Assembly (NCBI GenBank): GCA_944392695.1
Contig: CALXXN010000006.1
Coordinates: forward strand, 1-64,000
From: an uncultured Spirochaetales bacterium
GTDB lineage: Bacteria > Spirochaetota > Spirochaetia > Sphaerochaetales > Sphaerochaetaceae
Direction: 5' to 3'
DNA length: 64,000 bases
This document shows positions 34,163-41,187 of the stretch, piece after piece. The stretch's first letter is position 1, and every line of letters begins with the position of its first letter. A program made the position numbers and the translations under genes. Below the pieces are notes generated by a model. It saw only the letters and a list, made by a program, of their open reading frames with translations, was not told the DNA's origin and did not search any database.

Positions 34163-34188
34163 TACTTGGTTACTCAACTAACTAAGTA
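34163..34188 (-). promoter_or_regulatory. Operator for the GntR/ABC unit
   Basis: An imperfect inverted repeat, TACTTGGTTA (34163-34172) and TAACTAAGTA (34179-34188), 9 of 10 positions matching, 6-bp spacer. It sits between the -10 box and the start codon of the regulator gene, a position where binding would block transcription. Confidence 0.65.
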
Positions 34189-34215
34189 GATAACACCTTG
34201 TCTTGATTTGGTCAA
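34187..34215 (-). promoter_or_regulatory. Promoter of the GntR/ABC unit
   Basis: Minus strand TTGACC (34215-34210), 17 bp, TATCTA (34192-34187). The -10 touches the inverted repeat of the operator. Confidence 0.65.
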
Positions 34216-34259
34216 CAGCTTCATGCAAAACACACAATCCTGACACTTCCACATGTAAC

Positions 34260-34288
34260 CTGACATCGAAAACACCACGTCCGATAAT
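34260..34288 (+). promoter_or_regulatory. Promoter of the candidate small RNA
   Basis: CTGACA (34260-34265), 17 bp, GATAAT (34283-34288). It points toward a stretch that has no gene but ends in a terminator, with initiation expected near 34295. Confidence 0.5.
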
Positions 34289-34295
34289 AAGATAA

Positions 34296-34394
34296 ATCAA
34301 AAAAGGTGGCATTGGCACAAGGCTTTGAGAAGCAGTCTCTGTTTCAGGAAGATAGGTTTGGAAGGATCGGGAAAGGAAGCCCGGTCCTTCTTTT
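34296..34394 (+). ncRNA. Candidate ~100-nt small RNA
   Basis: Between a plausible promoter and a good terminator lies a ~100-nt stretch with no credible reading frame. It contains a small GAGA/TCTC hairpin and a terminator with an A/G-rich loop (AAAGGAAG), plus a second GGAAGGA stretch; such exposed purine-rich segments are common in regulatory RNAs. It ends before the copper promoter, so it is not the copA leader. I do not recognise it as 6S, SRP or tmRNA. Existence is inferred from flanking signals only. Confidence 0.4.
34362..34394 (+). terminator. Intrinsic terminator before the copper operon
   Basis: A 10-bp stem (AAGGATCGGG / CCCGGTCCTT, one G-U pair), 8-nt loop, followed by CTTTT. No plus-strand gene lies upstream for over 2 kb, so it presumably ends the small RNA. 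Confidence 0.65.
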
Positions 34395-34418
34395 GTCATT
34401 ATTGATCACTCTGCCCAC

Positions 34419-34446
34419 TTGAAAGTTTCCCTTTAGATTGTATCAT
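34419..34446 (+). promoter_or_regulatory. Copper operon promoter
   Basis: TTGAAA (34419-34424), 16 bp, TATCAT (34441-34446). The operator follows within 3 bp of the -10. Confidence 0.65.
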
Positions 34447-34448
34447 TT

Positions 34449-34477
34449 ATATACCCCCACGGGGTGTGGGTGTATAT
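34449..34477 (+). promoter_or_regulatory. CsoR-type copper operator
   Basis: Inverted repeat ATATACCCCCAC (34449-34460) / GTGGGTGTATAT (34466-34477), 11 of 12 positions matching around a 5-bp GGGGT centre. The A-C-C-C...G-G-G-T pattern is typical of CsoR operators. csoR is the last gene of the operon, so an autoregulated, copper-derepressed unit is expected. Confidence 0.75.
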
Positions 34478-34489
34478 GGAGGATGGCCG

Positions 34490-37099
34490 ATGAGGCATGA
34501 ACAATATGATGTGAGCGGGATGACTTGCGCAGCCTGTTCGTCGAGGGTGGAGAAGAGCGTGGGTGCATTGGATGGGGTCTCGTCAGTCTCCGTCAATCTC
34601 TTGCGCAACAGCATGGTCGTTGATTATGACGAGTCTGTGCTTGGGCGTGATGGCATAGTCGAAGCCGTCACCAAGGCAGGTTATGGGGCCTGTCCACATG
34701 AGGCCACGGCTGCGAAGGATGCAGGGGAGGCCCGTACATCCCCAGGTGAGGCTGCGAGGAAGGAGCACCTTGCGATGCGCCGCCGCCTGACCTGGTCTAT
34801 TGTCTTCACCGTTCCCCTTTTCTACATATCAATGGGGCATATGATGGGCTGGCCCCTGCCAGCTTTCTTCCTTGGTGACGGGAACGCGCTTGTCTATGCG
34901 CTGACGCTTTTCCTTTTAGCCCTTGCTGTCACCCTGATCAACAACAAGTACTACAGGACAGGTTTCAAGAGCCTTGTCCATGGTTCTCCCAACATGGATT
35001 CACTGATCGCCCTGGGTTCTGGTGCTTCCATGCTTTATGGCATCTACGCCCTCTACAAGATCGGCTGGGGCCTGGGGTATGGGGACATGGCGATGGTGTC
35101 CCATTTCTCACATGACCTCTACTTCGAGGGTGCAGGTACGATCCTCACACTGATCACGCTTGGCAAGTTCTTCGAGGCCAGGGCCAAGGGGCGTACGACT
35201 GATGCGGTCAACAAGCTGATGGACCTCGCTCCCCGTACGGCCACTGTGCTCAGGGATGGCAGGGAAGTCGTCATTCCCGCTTCCGAGGTCGTCAAAGGCG
35301 ACATCGTGATGATAAAAGCAGGCGATGGCATACCAGTCGATGGTGTTGTCATCGAAGGTGCGGGCTCTGTGGATGAGAGCGCGGTCACTGGTGAGAGCAT
35401 CCCTGTGGACAAGGCTGCCGGGGACAGTGTCATAGGTGCCACGGTGAACCGTTCTGGTTGGATGAAGGTCCGGGCGGAGAAGGTCGGTGATGAGACCGCG
35501 CTTGCCCAGATCATACGCCTGGTCGATGAGGCGACGCTGTCAAAGGCCCCGATCGCCAAGCTTGCTGACAAGGTCTCAGGTGTCTTCGTCCCCGTAGTCA
35601 TCGTTATCGCCCTTGTGAGCGCCCTTGTCTGGATCCTGGCGGGGCAGGGATTCGAACAGGCCCTGACCATAGCCGTGTCCGTCCTGGTCGTCTCATGCCC
35701 CTGTGCGCTTGGACTCGCCACTCCGACCGCCATCATGGTCGGAACAGGACGTGGTGCCTCGGCTGGCATCCTGATCAAGTCCGCAGAGGCCCTTGAGAAG
35801 GCCCATGACATCAAGGCGGTCGTCCTGGACAAGACAGGCACGATCACTGCAGGCCAGCCTGCTGTCAGGGAGGTCGTCACAGCCAAGGATGTCACAGTGG
35901 ACCACCTCTTCCAAGTGGCCTCATCCTTAGAGCGCTTGTCAAGCCACCCTCTTGCCATGGCCTTGGTCGCAGAAGGTGTGAAAAGGGGCATCACAGGACT
36001 TCCTGTGACTGCTTTCGAGGATGTCCCTGGTCAAGGCGTGCGTGGCCAGGTGGATGGCAGGTCTTGTCTTGCCGGCAACATGAAGATGCTGCGCAATGAG
36101 GGGCTGGAGGACCAGGCTCTTGAGGCAGAGGCCCGCCGCCTTGCCTCTGACGGCTGTACACCACTCTTCTTTGTGGAGGAGGGCGCTGTGATTGGCATCA
36201 TCGCGCTTGCCGACCCGGTGAAGGGTTCGAGCAAGGAGGCTGTTGAAAGACTGCGGTCGATGGGTATCAGGACAATCATGCTGACTGGGGACAACGAGCT
36301 CACGGCCAAGGCCGTGGCTTCCCAGGTCGGTGTCGACCGTGTCATAGCACAGGTCCTGCCACAGGACAAGGAAGCCGAGGTCCGGAGGTTGCAGGAAGCC
36401 GGCCTTGTGACTGCCATGGTCGGGGATGGGATCAATGACGCCCCTGCATTGGCCAGGGCGGATGTGGGCATAGCGATAGGTGCTGGTACTGATGTCGCGA
36501 TGGAAAGTGCCGACATCGTCCTGATGAAGAGCGACCTGATGGATGTCGCCGCTGCGATCGAGCTTGGCAAGGCCACGATAAGGAACATCAAGCAGAACCT
36601 CTTCTGGGCCTTCTTCTACAACGCCATCTGCATCCCAATCGCCGCAGGTTGCCTCTATCCAGCCTTTGGCCTCAGGATGAACCCGATGGTCGCGGCCCTG
36701 GCGATGAGCTTCAGCTCGGTCTTCGTCGTGACGAACGCACTACGCCTGCGCCTTTTCAAGGTCCCACAGGCGGCAGATGCCGGTGTGCAGGAACAGCCAG
36801 GTCAGGATGTGATTGAAAGGGAAGGGTCCTGGGAGGTCCTTGCCCCTGCCGATGGAAAAGATACAACCAATGGAGGAAACAACATGAAGAAGCTTTCAAT
36901 CGATGGAATGATGTGCATGAACTGCGTCAAGCATGTCACCAAGGCCCTTGAGTCTGTCGAGGGTGTCAACTCAGTCAATGTGAGCCTGGAGGAGGGTAGC
37001 GCTGTCGTGTCCTGCAGCCCTTCTGTCACAGATGAGGCCTTGAGGGCGGCTGTGACTGAGGAAGGTTATGAGGTGAAGGCTGTGGAGGATGTGCAGTGA
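34490..37099 (+). CDS. copA: Copper-exporting P1B-ATPase with C-terminal CopZ-like domain
   Basis: An 869-residue P-type ATPase that pumps Cu(I) out of the cytoplasm. An N-terminal HMA domain carries GMTCAACSS (residues 11-18), then come eight membrane helices with the Cu-binding S-C-P-C-A motif, the TGES actuator loop, DKTGTIT phosphorylation site, SSHPLA and GDGINDAPAL. Past the last helix, a linker leads to a second HMA domain (GMMCMNC) in the final 71 residues. A C-terminal HMA is rare, and it is preceded in the gene by its own Shine-Dalgarno and ATG. GGAGG is placed before the ATG at 34490. The gene is under the CsoR-type operator. Confidence 0.93.
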   Translation: MRHEQYDVSGMTCAACSSRVEKSVGALDGVSSVSVNLLRNSMVVDYDESVLGRDGIVEAVTKAGYGACPHEATAAKDAGEARTSPGEAARKEHLAMRRRLTWSIVFTVPLFYISMGHMMGWPLPAFFLGDGNALVYALTLFLLALAVTLINNKYYRTGFKSLVHGSPNMDSLIALGSGASMLYGIYALYKIGWGLGYGDMAMVSHFSHDLYFEGAGTILTLITLGKFFEARAKGRTTDAVNKLMDLAPRTATVLRDGREVVIPASEVVKGDIVMIKAGDGIPVDGVVIEGAGSVDESAVTGESIPVDKAAGDSVIGATVNRSGWMKVRAEKVGDETALAQIIRLVDEATLSKAPIAKLADKVSGVFVPVVIVIALVSALVWILAGQGFEQALTIAVSVLVVSCPCALGLATPTAIMVGTGRGASAGILIKSAEALEKAHDIKAVVLDKTGTITAGQPAVREVVTAKDVTVDHLFQVASSLERLSSHPLAMALVAEGVKRGITGLPVTAFEDVPGQGVRGQVDGRSCLAGNMKMLRNEGLEDQALEAEARRLASDGCTPLFFVEEGAVIGIIALADPVKGSSKEAVERLRSMGIRTIMLTGDNELTAKAVASQVGVDRVIAQVLPQDKEAEVRRLQEAGLVTAMVGDGINDAPALARADVGIAIGAGTDVAMESADIVLMKSDLMDVAAAIELGKATIRNIKQNLFWAFFYNAICIPIAAGCLYPAFGLRMNPMVAALAMSFSSVFVVTNALRLRLFKVPQAADAGVQEQPGQDVIEREGSWEVLAPADGKDTTNGGNNMKKLSIDGMMCMNCVKHVTKALESVEGVNSVNVSLEEGSAVVSCSPSVTDEALRAAVTEEGYEVKAVEDVQ
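36884..37099 (+). CDS. copZ: Possible independently translated CopZ-like copper chaperone (within copA)
   Basis: Inside the copA frame, GGAGG at 36872-36876 stands 7 nt before ATG 36884, which opens a 71-residue segment with the fold and length of a free CopZ chaperone, starting M-K-K-L-S-I-D-G-M-M-C-M-N-C. The codons just upstream (T-N-G-G-N-N) seem shaped by the ribosome-binding site. Translation could thus yield both the long ATPase and a separate chaperone. In E. coli a related chaperone is made from copA by frameshifting; here it would be internal initiation. This is inferred, not shown. Confidence 0.6.
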   Translation: MKKLSIDGMMCMNCVKHVTKALESVEGVNSVNVSLEEGSAVVSCSPSVTDEALRAAVTEEGYEVKAVEDVQ

Positions 37100-37362
37100 A
37101 GGCTGACAAGGAGAAAGTCACCAGGCAGTTGAAAATCGCGCGAGGCCAGGTTGATGGCCTCCTGCGCATGGTGGAGGAGGACCGCTACTGTGTCGACATC
37201 TCCAACCAGTTGCAGGCCACTATCGCGATCCTGCGCCGTGTGAACCAGGAAGTCCTGCATGCACACATCCGTGGCTGTGTCAGGGAGGGGCTTGGCACTG
37301 ACGAGCCTAATGAGAAGCTTGAGGAGGCGCTCAGCCTCCTCGACAGGCTCGCTGGGCTCTAA
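37096..37362 (+). CDS. csoR: Copper-sensing repressor CsoR
   Basis: An 88-residue all-helical repressor. The Cu(I) ligands are in place: Cys32 (R-Y-C-V-D), His57 and Cys61 (H-I-R-G-C), spaced 25 and 4 as in Mycobacterium CsoR (C36, H61, C65). R-Q-L-x-I-A-R-G-Q-V-D-G near the N-terminus is the family signature. Start is GTG overlapping the copA stop (GTGA). It probably represses its own operon by binding the operator upstream of copA and lets go when loaded with copper. Confidence 0.93.
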   Translation: MKADKEKVTRQLKIARGQVDGLLRMVEEDRYCVDISNQLQATIAILRRVNQEVLHAHIRGCVREGLGTDEPNEKLEEALSLLDRLAGL

Positions 37363-37374
37363 TGGACTGGGATG

Positions 37375-38025
37375 TCACTGATTCCCAGGCAGTTTGCTCC
37401 TCCTGTACAAAAGGGAGATGGCAAGTGCGAAGGACAGTGCGCATACTGCTGTACCTGAAATGCTGTTGAGCAAGATGTCATTGCCGTTGTCCATGCCACC
37501 AAAGGAGGCAAGCATCATCATCTGCATCGTCAGCATCGAAAGGGCTGTATCCACATAGGAGCAGCAACGTATGACGATGAAGGCTCCTGACTTCTGGCTC
37601 TTCGCCTTGACTGCCTTTTGTATGGTCACACCAAGGCGGAAGAAGGTGTAGGTCGCCACTGTGATCGCGGCGATGTCGTCATAGCGTACGGCGTGGTCCT
37701 CGCTGAGTGCGAGGTGGACGAAGCCTCCGAGTATGATTGAGAGAGAGATGAGGAGGGCTGCGCACAGGCCCATGATGGAACGGTCACTCAGCCTGCCTGT
37801 CTTCTCTGGGGCCCTATGGTTGAGCAGGGCGAGCGTCCTCATCATGGCTAAGGCGAGGTAGTAGGCCGCCATGGTGATCAGCCAAGCTGAAGTATCGATG
37901 ATTCCGAGGGCCGCGTTGTATACCGCGTACAAGCAGCTGACAAGGAGGCTGAATGAGGCGGAGAGCATCGTCCTCCTGTCCTTGTCATGGCGCAGGGCTG
38001 TTACGAGGTCCCGGAGCGTGTTCAT
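37375..38025 (-). CDS. Uncharacterised multi-pass membrane protein
   Basis: A 216-residue protein with about six hydrophobic helices; loops contain H-R-A-P-E-K-T-G and K-A-K-S-Q-K-S-G. I do not recognise a family. It is coupled to the small membrane protein upstream (ATGA overlap) and so shares the promoter with the TGAAACA repeats. It is probably a target of the neighbouring two-component system; its job cannot be inferred further. Confidence 0.6.
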   Translation of the reverse strand: MNTLRDLVTALRHDKDRRTMLSASFSLLVSCLYAVYNAALGIIDTSAWLITMAAYYLALAMMRTLALLNHRAPEKTGRLSDRSIMGLCAALLISLSIILGGFVHLALSEDHAVRYDDIAAITVATYTFFRLGVTIQKAVKAKSQKSGAFIVIRCCSYVDTALSMLTMQMMMLASFGGMDNGNDILLNSISGTAVCALSFALAISLLYRRSKLPGNQ

Positions 38026-38384
38026 CTTTCTTCAAGATCCCCTGTAAGACGCCTGACCTCATCGGCCTTGGCCTTGCGCCCCCTCTTCAGCAGGGTCTTG
38101 TACAGCGGCCAGCTGAGGAAGGCGCCTGCGAAGCCTGCAAGTCCGAGGGGGACTCCCGCCATATAGTTCATCGCGACAAGACAGAGGGAGGTCCCCGCCC
38201 CTGCAGCCAGGGTTGCGATGATGCCCAGCGTTATCGCAGGGCCTGCGGCCTTGCGCTTCACACTGCGTTCTATCGCCTCCAGCTTCTCAAGCCTCGTCTC
38301 AGCATGACCCAGGTAGAGCTCGCGGATTTCGCGGCAACGCTCCTCTTCGGATGCTGAGTATGTGATATCAAGATTGTCGCTCAT
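38022..38384 (-). CDS. Small two-helix membrane protein, paralogue B
   Basis: A 120-residue protein: a charged N-terminal helix (E-L-Y-L-G-H-A-E-T-R-L-E-K-L-E-A-I-E), two transmembrane segments (about residues 48-70 and 75-96), then a basic tail (K-R-G-R-K-A-K). It is clearly homologous to the next gene upstream, sharing L-Y-L-G-H-x-x-T-x-L-E-K-L-E and A-G-A-G. The ATG at 38384 has GGGAGG 6 nt upstream. Family unknown to me. Its promoter carries two TGAAACA heptamers 11 bp apart. Confidence 0.7.
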   Translation of the reverse strand: MSDNLDITYSASEEERCREIRELYLGHAETRLEKLEAIERSVKRKAAGPAITLGIIATLAAGAGTSLCLVAMNYMAGVPLGLAGFAGAFLSWPLYKTLLKRGRKAKADEVRRLTGDLEER

Positions 38385-38410
38385 TAAAATCCTCCCACGA
38401 CAGCTGGCCC

Positions 38411-38419
38411 ATGATAGCA
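38411..38419 (-). promoter_or_regulatory. Extended -10 of the paralogue B operon
   Basis: Minus strand TGcTATCAT (hexamer 38416-38411), no consensus -35. The regulator repeats end 21 bp upstream of it, where they could substitute for a -35. Confidence 0.55.
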
Positions 38420-38437
38420 CATAGAGGCAGGGCTGTT

Positions 38438-38455
38438 TGTTTCACAGATGTTTCA
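38438..38455 (-). promoter_or_regulatory. Response-regulator box B (two TGAAACA repeats)
   Basis: On the minus strand two perfect TGAAACA heptamers (38455-38449 and 38444-38438) 11 bp apart, i.e. on the same helix face. OmpR-family regulators bind such direct repeats. The same heptamer recurs before the outer-membrane protein gene. Confidence 0.6.
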
Positions 38456-38797
38456 AGCCCTGGCAAGGGCCTCGACTTCCTTGGCCCTGGCATTGCGGCC
38501 TTTCTTGACCAGTGACTTGTAGAGTGGCCAGGTGATGGCCATGCCGATGAAACCAATGAGCCCCACTGGGATGCCGATGATGAAGGCGCCAAGGGTCATG
38601 GCAAATGACATCCCAGCTCCTGCCACAAGTGCTGAGATGATGCCGATGATGATCACTGGGATTGATGCGTTGCGTGTGACCTCTTTTTCAATATCCTCAA
38701 GCTTCTCGAGCTTGGTCTTCTCGTGTCCGAGGTACAGGTCTGAGAGTGTGTTGAACTTCTCTTCCGCTGCTGTGTTGTTTGAAAAGCTGTTGTTCAT
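38453..38797 (-). CDS. Small two-helix membrane protein, paralogue A
   Basis: A 114-residue paralogue of the next gene: L-Y-L-G-H-E-K-T-K-L-E-K-L-E-D-I-E, then two transmembrane helices (V-I-I-I-G-I-I-S-A-L-V-A-G-A-G and the following G-A-F-I-I-G-I-P-V-G-L-I-G-F-I-G), then a basic tail. AGGAGG precedes the ATG. Transcribed separately from paralogue B, with its own repeat element upstream. Neither protein belongs to a family I can name; the duplication and shared control suggest they form a complex or act at the membrane during stress. Confidence 0.7.
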   Translation of the reverse strand: MNNSFSNNTAAEEKFNTLSDLYLGHEKTKLEKLEDIEKEVTRNASIPVIIIGIISALVAGAGMSFAMTLGAFIIGIPVGLIGFIGMAITWPLYKSLVKKGRNARAKEVEALARA

Positions 38798-38848
38798 CTT
38801 CTGCTTTCCTCCTGATGGCTACAACTTAGCAGCTGGCTCTTTCATATC

Positions 38849-38877
38849 TTTGTCAAGTACGTTTCCCAGATGTTTCT
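38849..38877 (-). promoter_or_regulatory. Response-regulator box C (degenerate repeats)
   Basis: Minus strand AGAAACA (38877-38871) and GGAAACG (38866-38860), 11 bp apart, weaker matches to TGAAACA. A minus-strand TTGACA (38856-38851) follows, possibly the -35 of the paralogue A gene, though no -10 fits well. Confidence 0.4.
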
Positions 38878-39928
38878 AAAGCGGGAAGCGGACGCTCATC
38901 TTCGTCCCGGCCCCTGGGGAGCTCTCAACACGGATCTCGAGGCCGAGTATGTCGACAATGCGTTTCACCATGGCAAGCCCAAGGCCATTGCCCTCGACCT
39001 TGCGTGAGCTGTCAGCACGCCAGAAGCGGTCGAAGATATGGGCACCTTCCTCTTTGGAGATGCCCTTGCCATGGTCTGAGATGCTGACAAGAGGTCCTCC
39101 TGCCGTGTTCTTGACAGTGAGTCCGATCGTCCCACCCTGTGGACTGAACTTGACCGCGTTTGAAGCGATGTTGCGCCAGATGATGTACAGGAGCCCTGGG
39201 TCGCTGGTGACATGGATCGACTCATCAATGTCGGTCTCAAACGAGAGCCCCTTTTCTTCAATCGCCTGGTCGTAGGAGAGGACCGCCTCGATCAATGACT
39301 CTGAGAGCTGGACTTCCTGCCTCTCCGGGTAAATCTCCTGGTTCTCAAGCCTGTTGAGTTCGAGTATGTCGCTGACCAGGCGGCTCAGGCGCTTGGTCTC
39401 ACGGACGATGTTGTCCGTGTACTCCTTGGTCTCCTCCGGCGAGAGCGCGGGCTGGCAGAGGAGGGATGCGTATTCCTGTATGACATTCAAGGGGCTTTTG
39501 AGCTCATGTGAGACATTTGCTGTGAAGTCGAGCCGCAGTGTTTCGATGCCTCCAAGCTCTTGTGCAAGCCTGTTGATGTCCTGGGCGATCTGGTTGAAGG
39601 AGCCCTCCCTCCTGCCCACTGCCAACCGGGCGGAGAAATCCCCTTGTGCAAGTCTTGAAATGACAGCATCCACCTGGCGGAGGTTGTTACGCGAGTGGAT
39701 GGTCGATACCACGATGAAGACCACGGTCAGCACAAGGCTGAGGGCGATCGCACATAGGAAGGTGTAGATGGCGGCCTCATTGATCTGCTCCTCGCTGAAG
39801 CGCATGCCGAGGGCTTCCTGGACCTGGTTCAGGAAGAGTGTGATCGTGATGCTCACGATCAGGCATACGAGCATGAAGATCAGGAAGAAGGCGCTTGCAG
39901 CAGCTGCCCAGTGCCTGTAGCCCTTCAT
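38876..39928 (-). CDS. Sensor histidine kinase (HAMP-HisKA-HATPase)
   Basis: A 350-residue membrane kinase. Two transmembrane helices (about residues 12-34 and 54-76) flank a very short (~20-residue) outer loop, then a HAMP domain (R-Q-V-D-A-V-I-S-R-L-A-Q-G-D-F), phosphoacceptor His in NVSHELKSPL, N box IASNAVKF, G1 SDHGKGI, F box and G2 GNGLGLAMV. The tiny sensor loop is typical of kinases that sense inside the membrane or through partner membrane proteins, which fits the small membrane proteins encoded alongside. Overlaps the regulator gene by 4 nt. Confidence 0.93.
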   Translation of the reverse strand: MKGYRHWAAAASAFFLIFMLVCLIVSITITLFLNQVQEALGMRFSEEQINEAAIYTFLCAIALSLVLTVVFIVVSTIHSRNNLRQVDAVISRLAQGDFSARLAVGRREGSFNQIAQDINRLAQELGGIETLRLDFTANVSHELKSPLNVIQEYASLLCQPALSPEETKEYTDNIVRETKRLSRLVSDILELNRLENQEIYPERQEVQLSESLIEAVLSYDQAIEEKGLSFETDIDESIHVTSDPGLLYIIWRNIASNAVKFSPQGGTIGLTVKNTAGGPLVSISDHGKGISKEEGAHIFDRFWRADSSRKVEGNGLGLAMVKRIVDILGLEIRVESSPGAGTKMSVRFPL

Positions 39929-40596
39929 TTCACAACCGCCTTGTAGCCAAGTCCGTGCACAGTCTGGATCTCAACGGAGCCTGATGCGGCGATCTTGTCC
40001 CTGAGCCTCGTGACAAGGACGTCGACCGACCTGGGGGAGGCCTCGCTGCCTCCATCCCAGAGCCCTTCCATCAGCTGGGCACGGGTGAAGACCTTCCTGG
40101 GGTAGGAGAGGAGCTTGTAGAGGAGTTCGAACTCACGCTTGGTCAGGTGGACCTCCTCTCCTGAGACAGCTGCGCTGTACTCATCGAGGTCTAGGACCAG
40201 GTCGCCTGCCTCAAGGTGGCGTGACTTCTCGATCTTGTAGCGCCTGAGCAGGCTTCCTATCCTGAGTTCAAGCTCCTCGAGCTCTATAGGTTTGACCATG
40301 TAGTCGTCTATGCCGAGGGAGAAACCACGCGCCTTGGCGTTCATGTCGCCCCTGGCGCTGATGAACATCACGGGGATGTCAGGGTCGTCCTGGCGCAGGG
40401 CCTCGGCGAATTCGAATCCATCGACAGGGCTCATCATGATGTCCGTGATGACGATATCCGCCTTCTTCTCGTAAAGCTCGTCCCAGGCTTCGTTAGGTCC
40501 CTCGACGCCAACAGCATCGAAGCCCCTGCGCACCAGGTATGATACTACGGCCTTCCTCTGGAGCTCATCATCTTCGACGACAAGTACACGGACCAT
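39925..40596 (-). CDS. OmpR-family response regulator
   Basis: A 223-residue regulator: receiver domain with the acidic pocket E8-D9-D10 and phosphoacceptor in VITDIMMSPVDG (about Asp53), Lys in YMVKPIE, and a C-terminal winged helix ending in the typical V-D-V-L-V-T-R-L-R-D-K-I ... T-V-H-G-L-G-Y-K. GGAGGAG lies 6-7 nt before the ATG. It follows the outer-membrane protein gene by 19 nt and overlaps the kinase. It is the probable reader of the TGAAACA repeats nearby. Confidence 0.94.
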   Translation of the reverse strand: MVRVLVVEDDELQRKAVVSYLVRRGFDAVGVEGPNEAWDELYEKKADIVITDIMMSPVDGFEFAEALRQDDPDIPVMFISARGDMNAKARGFSLGIDDYMVKPIELEELELRIGSLLRRYKIEKSRHLEAGDLVLDLDEYSAAVSGEEVHLTKREFELLYKLLSYPRKVFTRAQLMEGLWDGGSEASPRSVDVLVTRLRDKIAASGSVEIQTVHGLGYKAVVK

Positions 40597-40615
40597 GGCT
40601 CAGCTCCTCCGGATC

Positions 40616-41137
40616 TTAATAAGTGAAGCCGACAGCGAGGGATGGTGCGACATGGAAGACACCGTTGAAACCAACATCCCCGTTCGAAAGGCCGACCCCC
40701 AGGATATCGTAGCCCAAAGTCGCGCCGAGGAGAAGGGCGGTGTGGCTTGTCATGTGCCAGGTGGCGCCAAGGTAGCCTCCTATGCCAAGGCCGAAGTAGT
40801 CACCATCATCCATCCACTGTCCAGAGAGGGATGCTCCCAGTGCGACGTCGATGGACAGGTTTGCTTCTGGGAAGAAGTAGCTGTAGGCAGGTCCGACAAG
40901 CATGTTGACCGCCCAGTCAGGATCGGCGAGGTCTCCAAAACCTGCGTTGATGCCAACGAAGTAGCCAACAGGGGCGTCATTGATGAAGCCGAAGTTCTGG
41001 CTGCTGAGGCCGCCAAGATGGGAGCCATCCCTGTACTGGTAGCTGCCACCGATGGAGCTGACACCCTCAACGGATGCGGATGTTGGTACGATGGCCAATG
41101 CGGCCACGATGAGGATGAGGAACATTTTCCTTTTCAT
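40616..41137 (-). CDS. Small outer-membrane beta-barrel protein
   Basis: A 173-residue exported protein: signal peptide M-K-R-K-M-F-L-I-L-I-V-A-A-L-A with a likely cut after T-S-A-S, then alternating aromatic and glycine-rich strands (G-S-Y-Q-Y, V-G-Y-F-V-G-I-N-A-G-F, L-G-I-G-G-Y-L-G-A-T-W) and a terminal A-V-G-F-T-Y, an aromatic end expected of an 8-strand barrel. It is the first gene of the unit with the regulator and kinase. Its Shine-Dalgarno lies in the loop of a hairpin, and three regulator repeats lie upstream. Confidence 0.8.
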   Translation of the reverse strand: MKRKMFLILIVAALAIVPTSASVEGVSSIGGSYQYRDGSHLGGLSSQNFGFINDAPVGYFVGINAGFGDLADPDWAVNMLVGPAYSYFFPEANLSIDVALGASLSGQWMDDGDYFGLGIGGYLGATWHMTSHTALLLGATLGYDILGVGLSNGDVGFNGVFHVAPSLAVGFTY

Positions 41138-41138
41138 T

Positions 41139-41157
41139 GCTGTTATCTCCTAACAGC
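41139..41157 (-). promoter_or_regulatory. Hairpin presenting the Shine-Dalgarno of the barrel gene
   Basis: Minus strand GCTGTTA-GGAGA-TAACAGC: a perfect 7-bp stem with the ribosome-binding site as its 5-nt loop, ending 1 nt before the start codon. It could tune translation (temperature, RNA or protein binding) or protect the mRNA. Confidence 0.6.
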
Positions 41158-41187
41158 AGGGATCCTCACATGTCAGTGCGGCGTTTG

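Noticed and set aside
37363-37395. TGGGA...TCCCA as a bidirectional terminator after csoR
   Set aside because: Only 5 bp of stem, overlapping the end of the convergent gene; too weak to assert.
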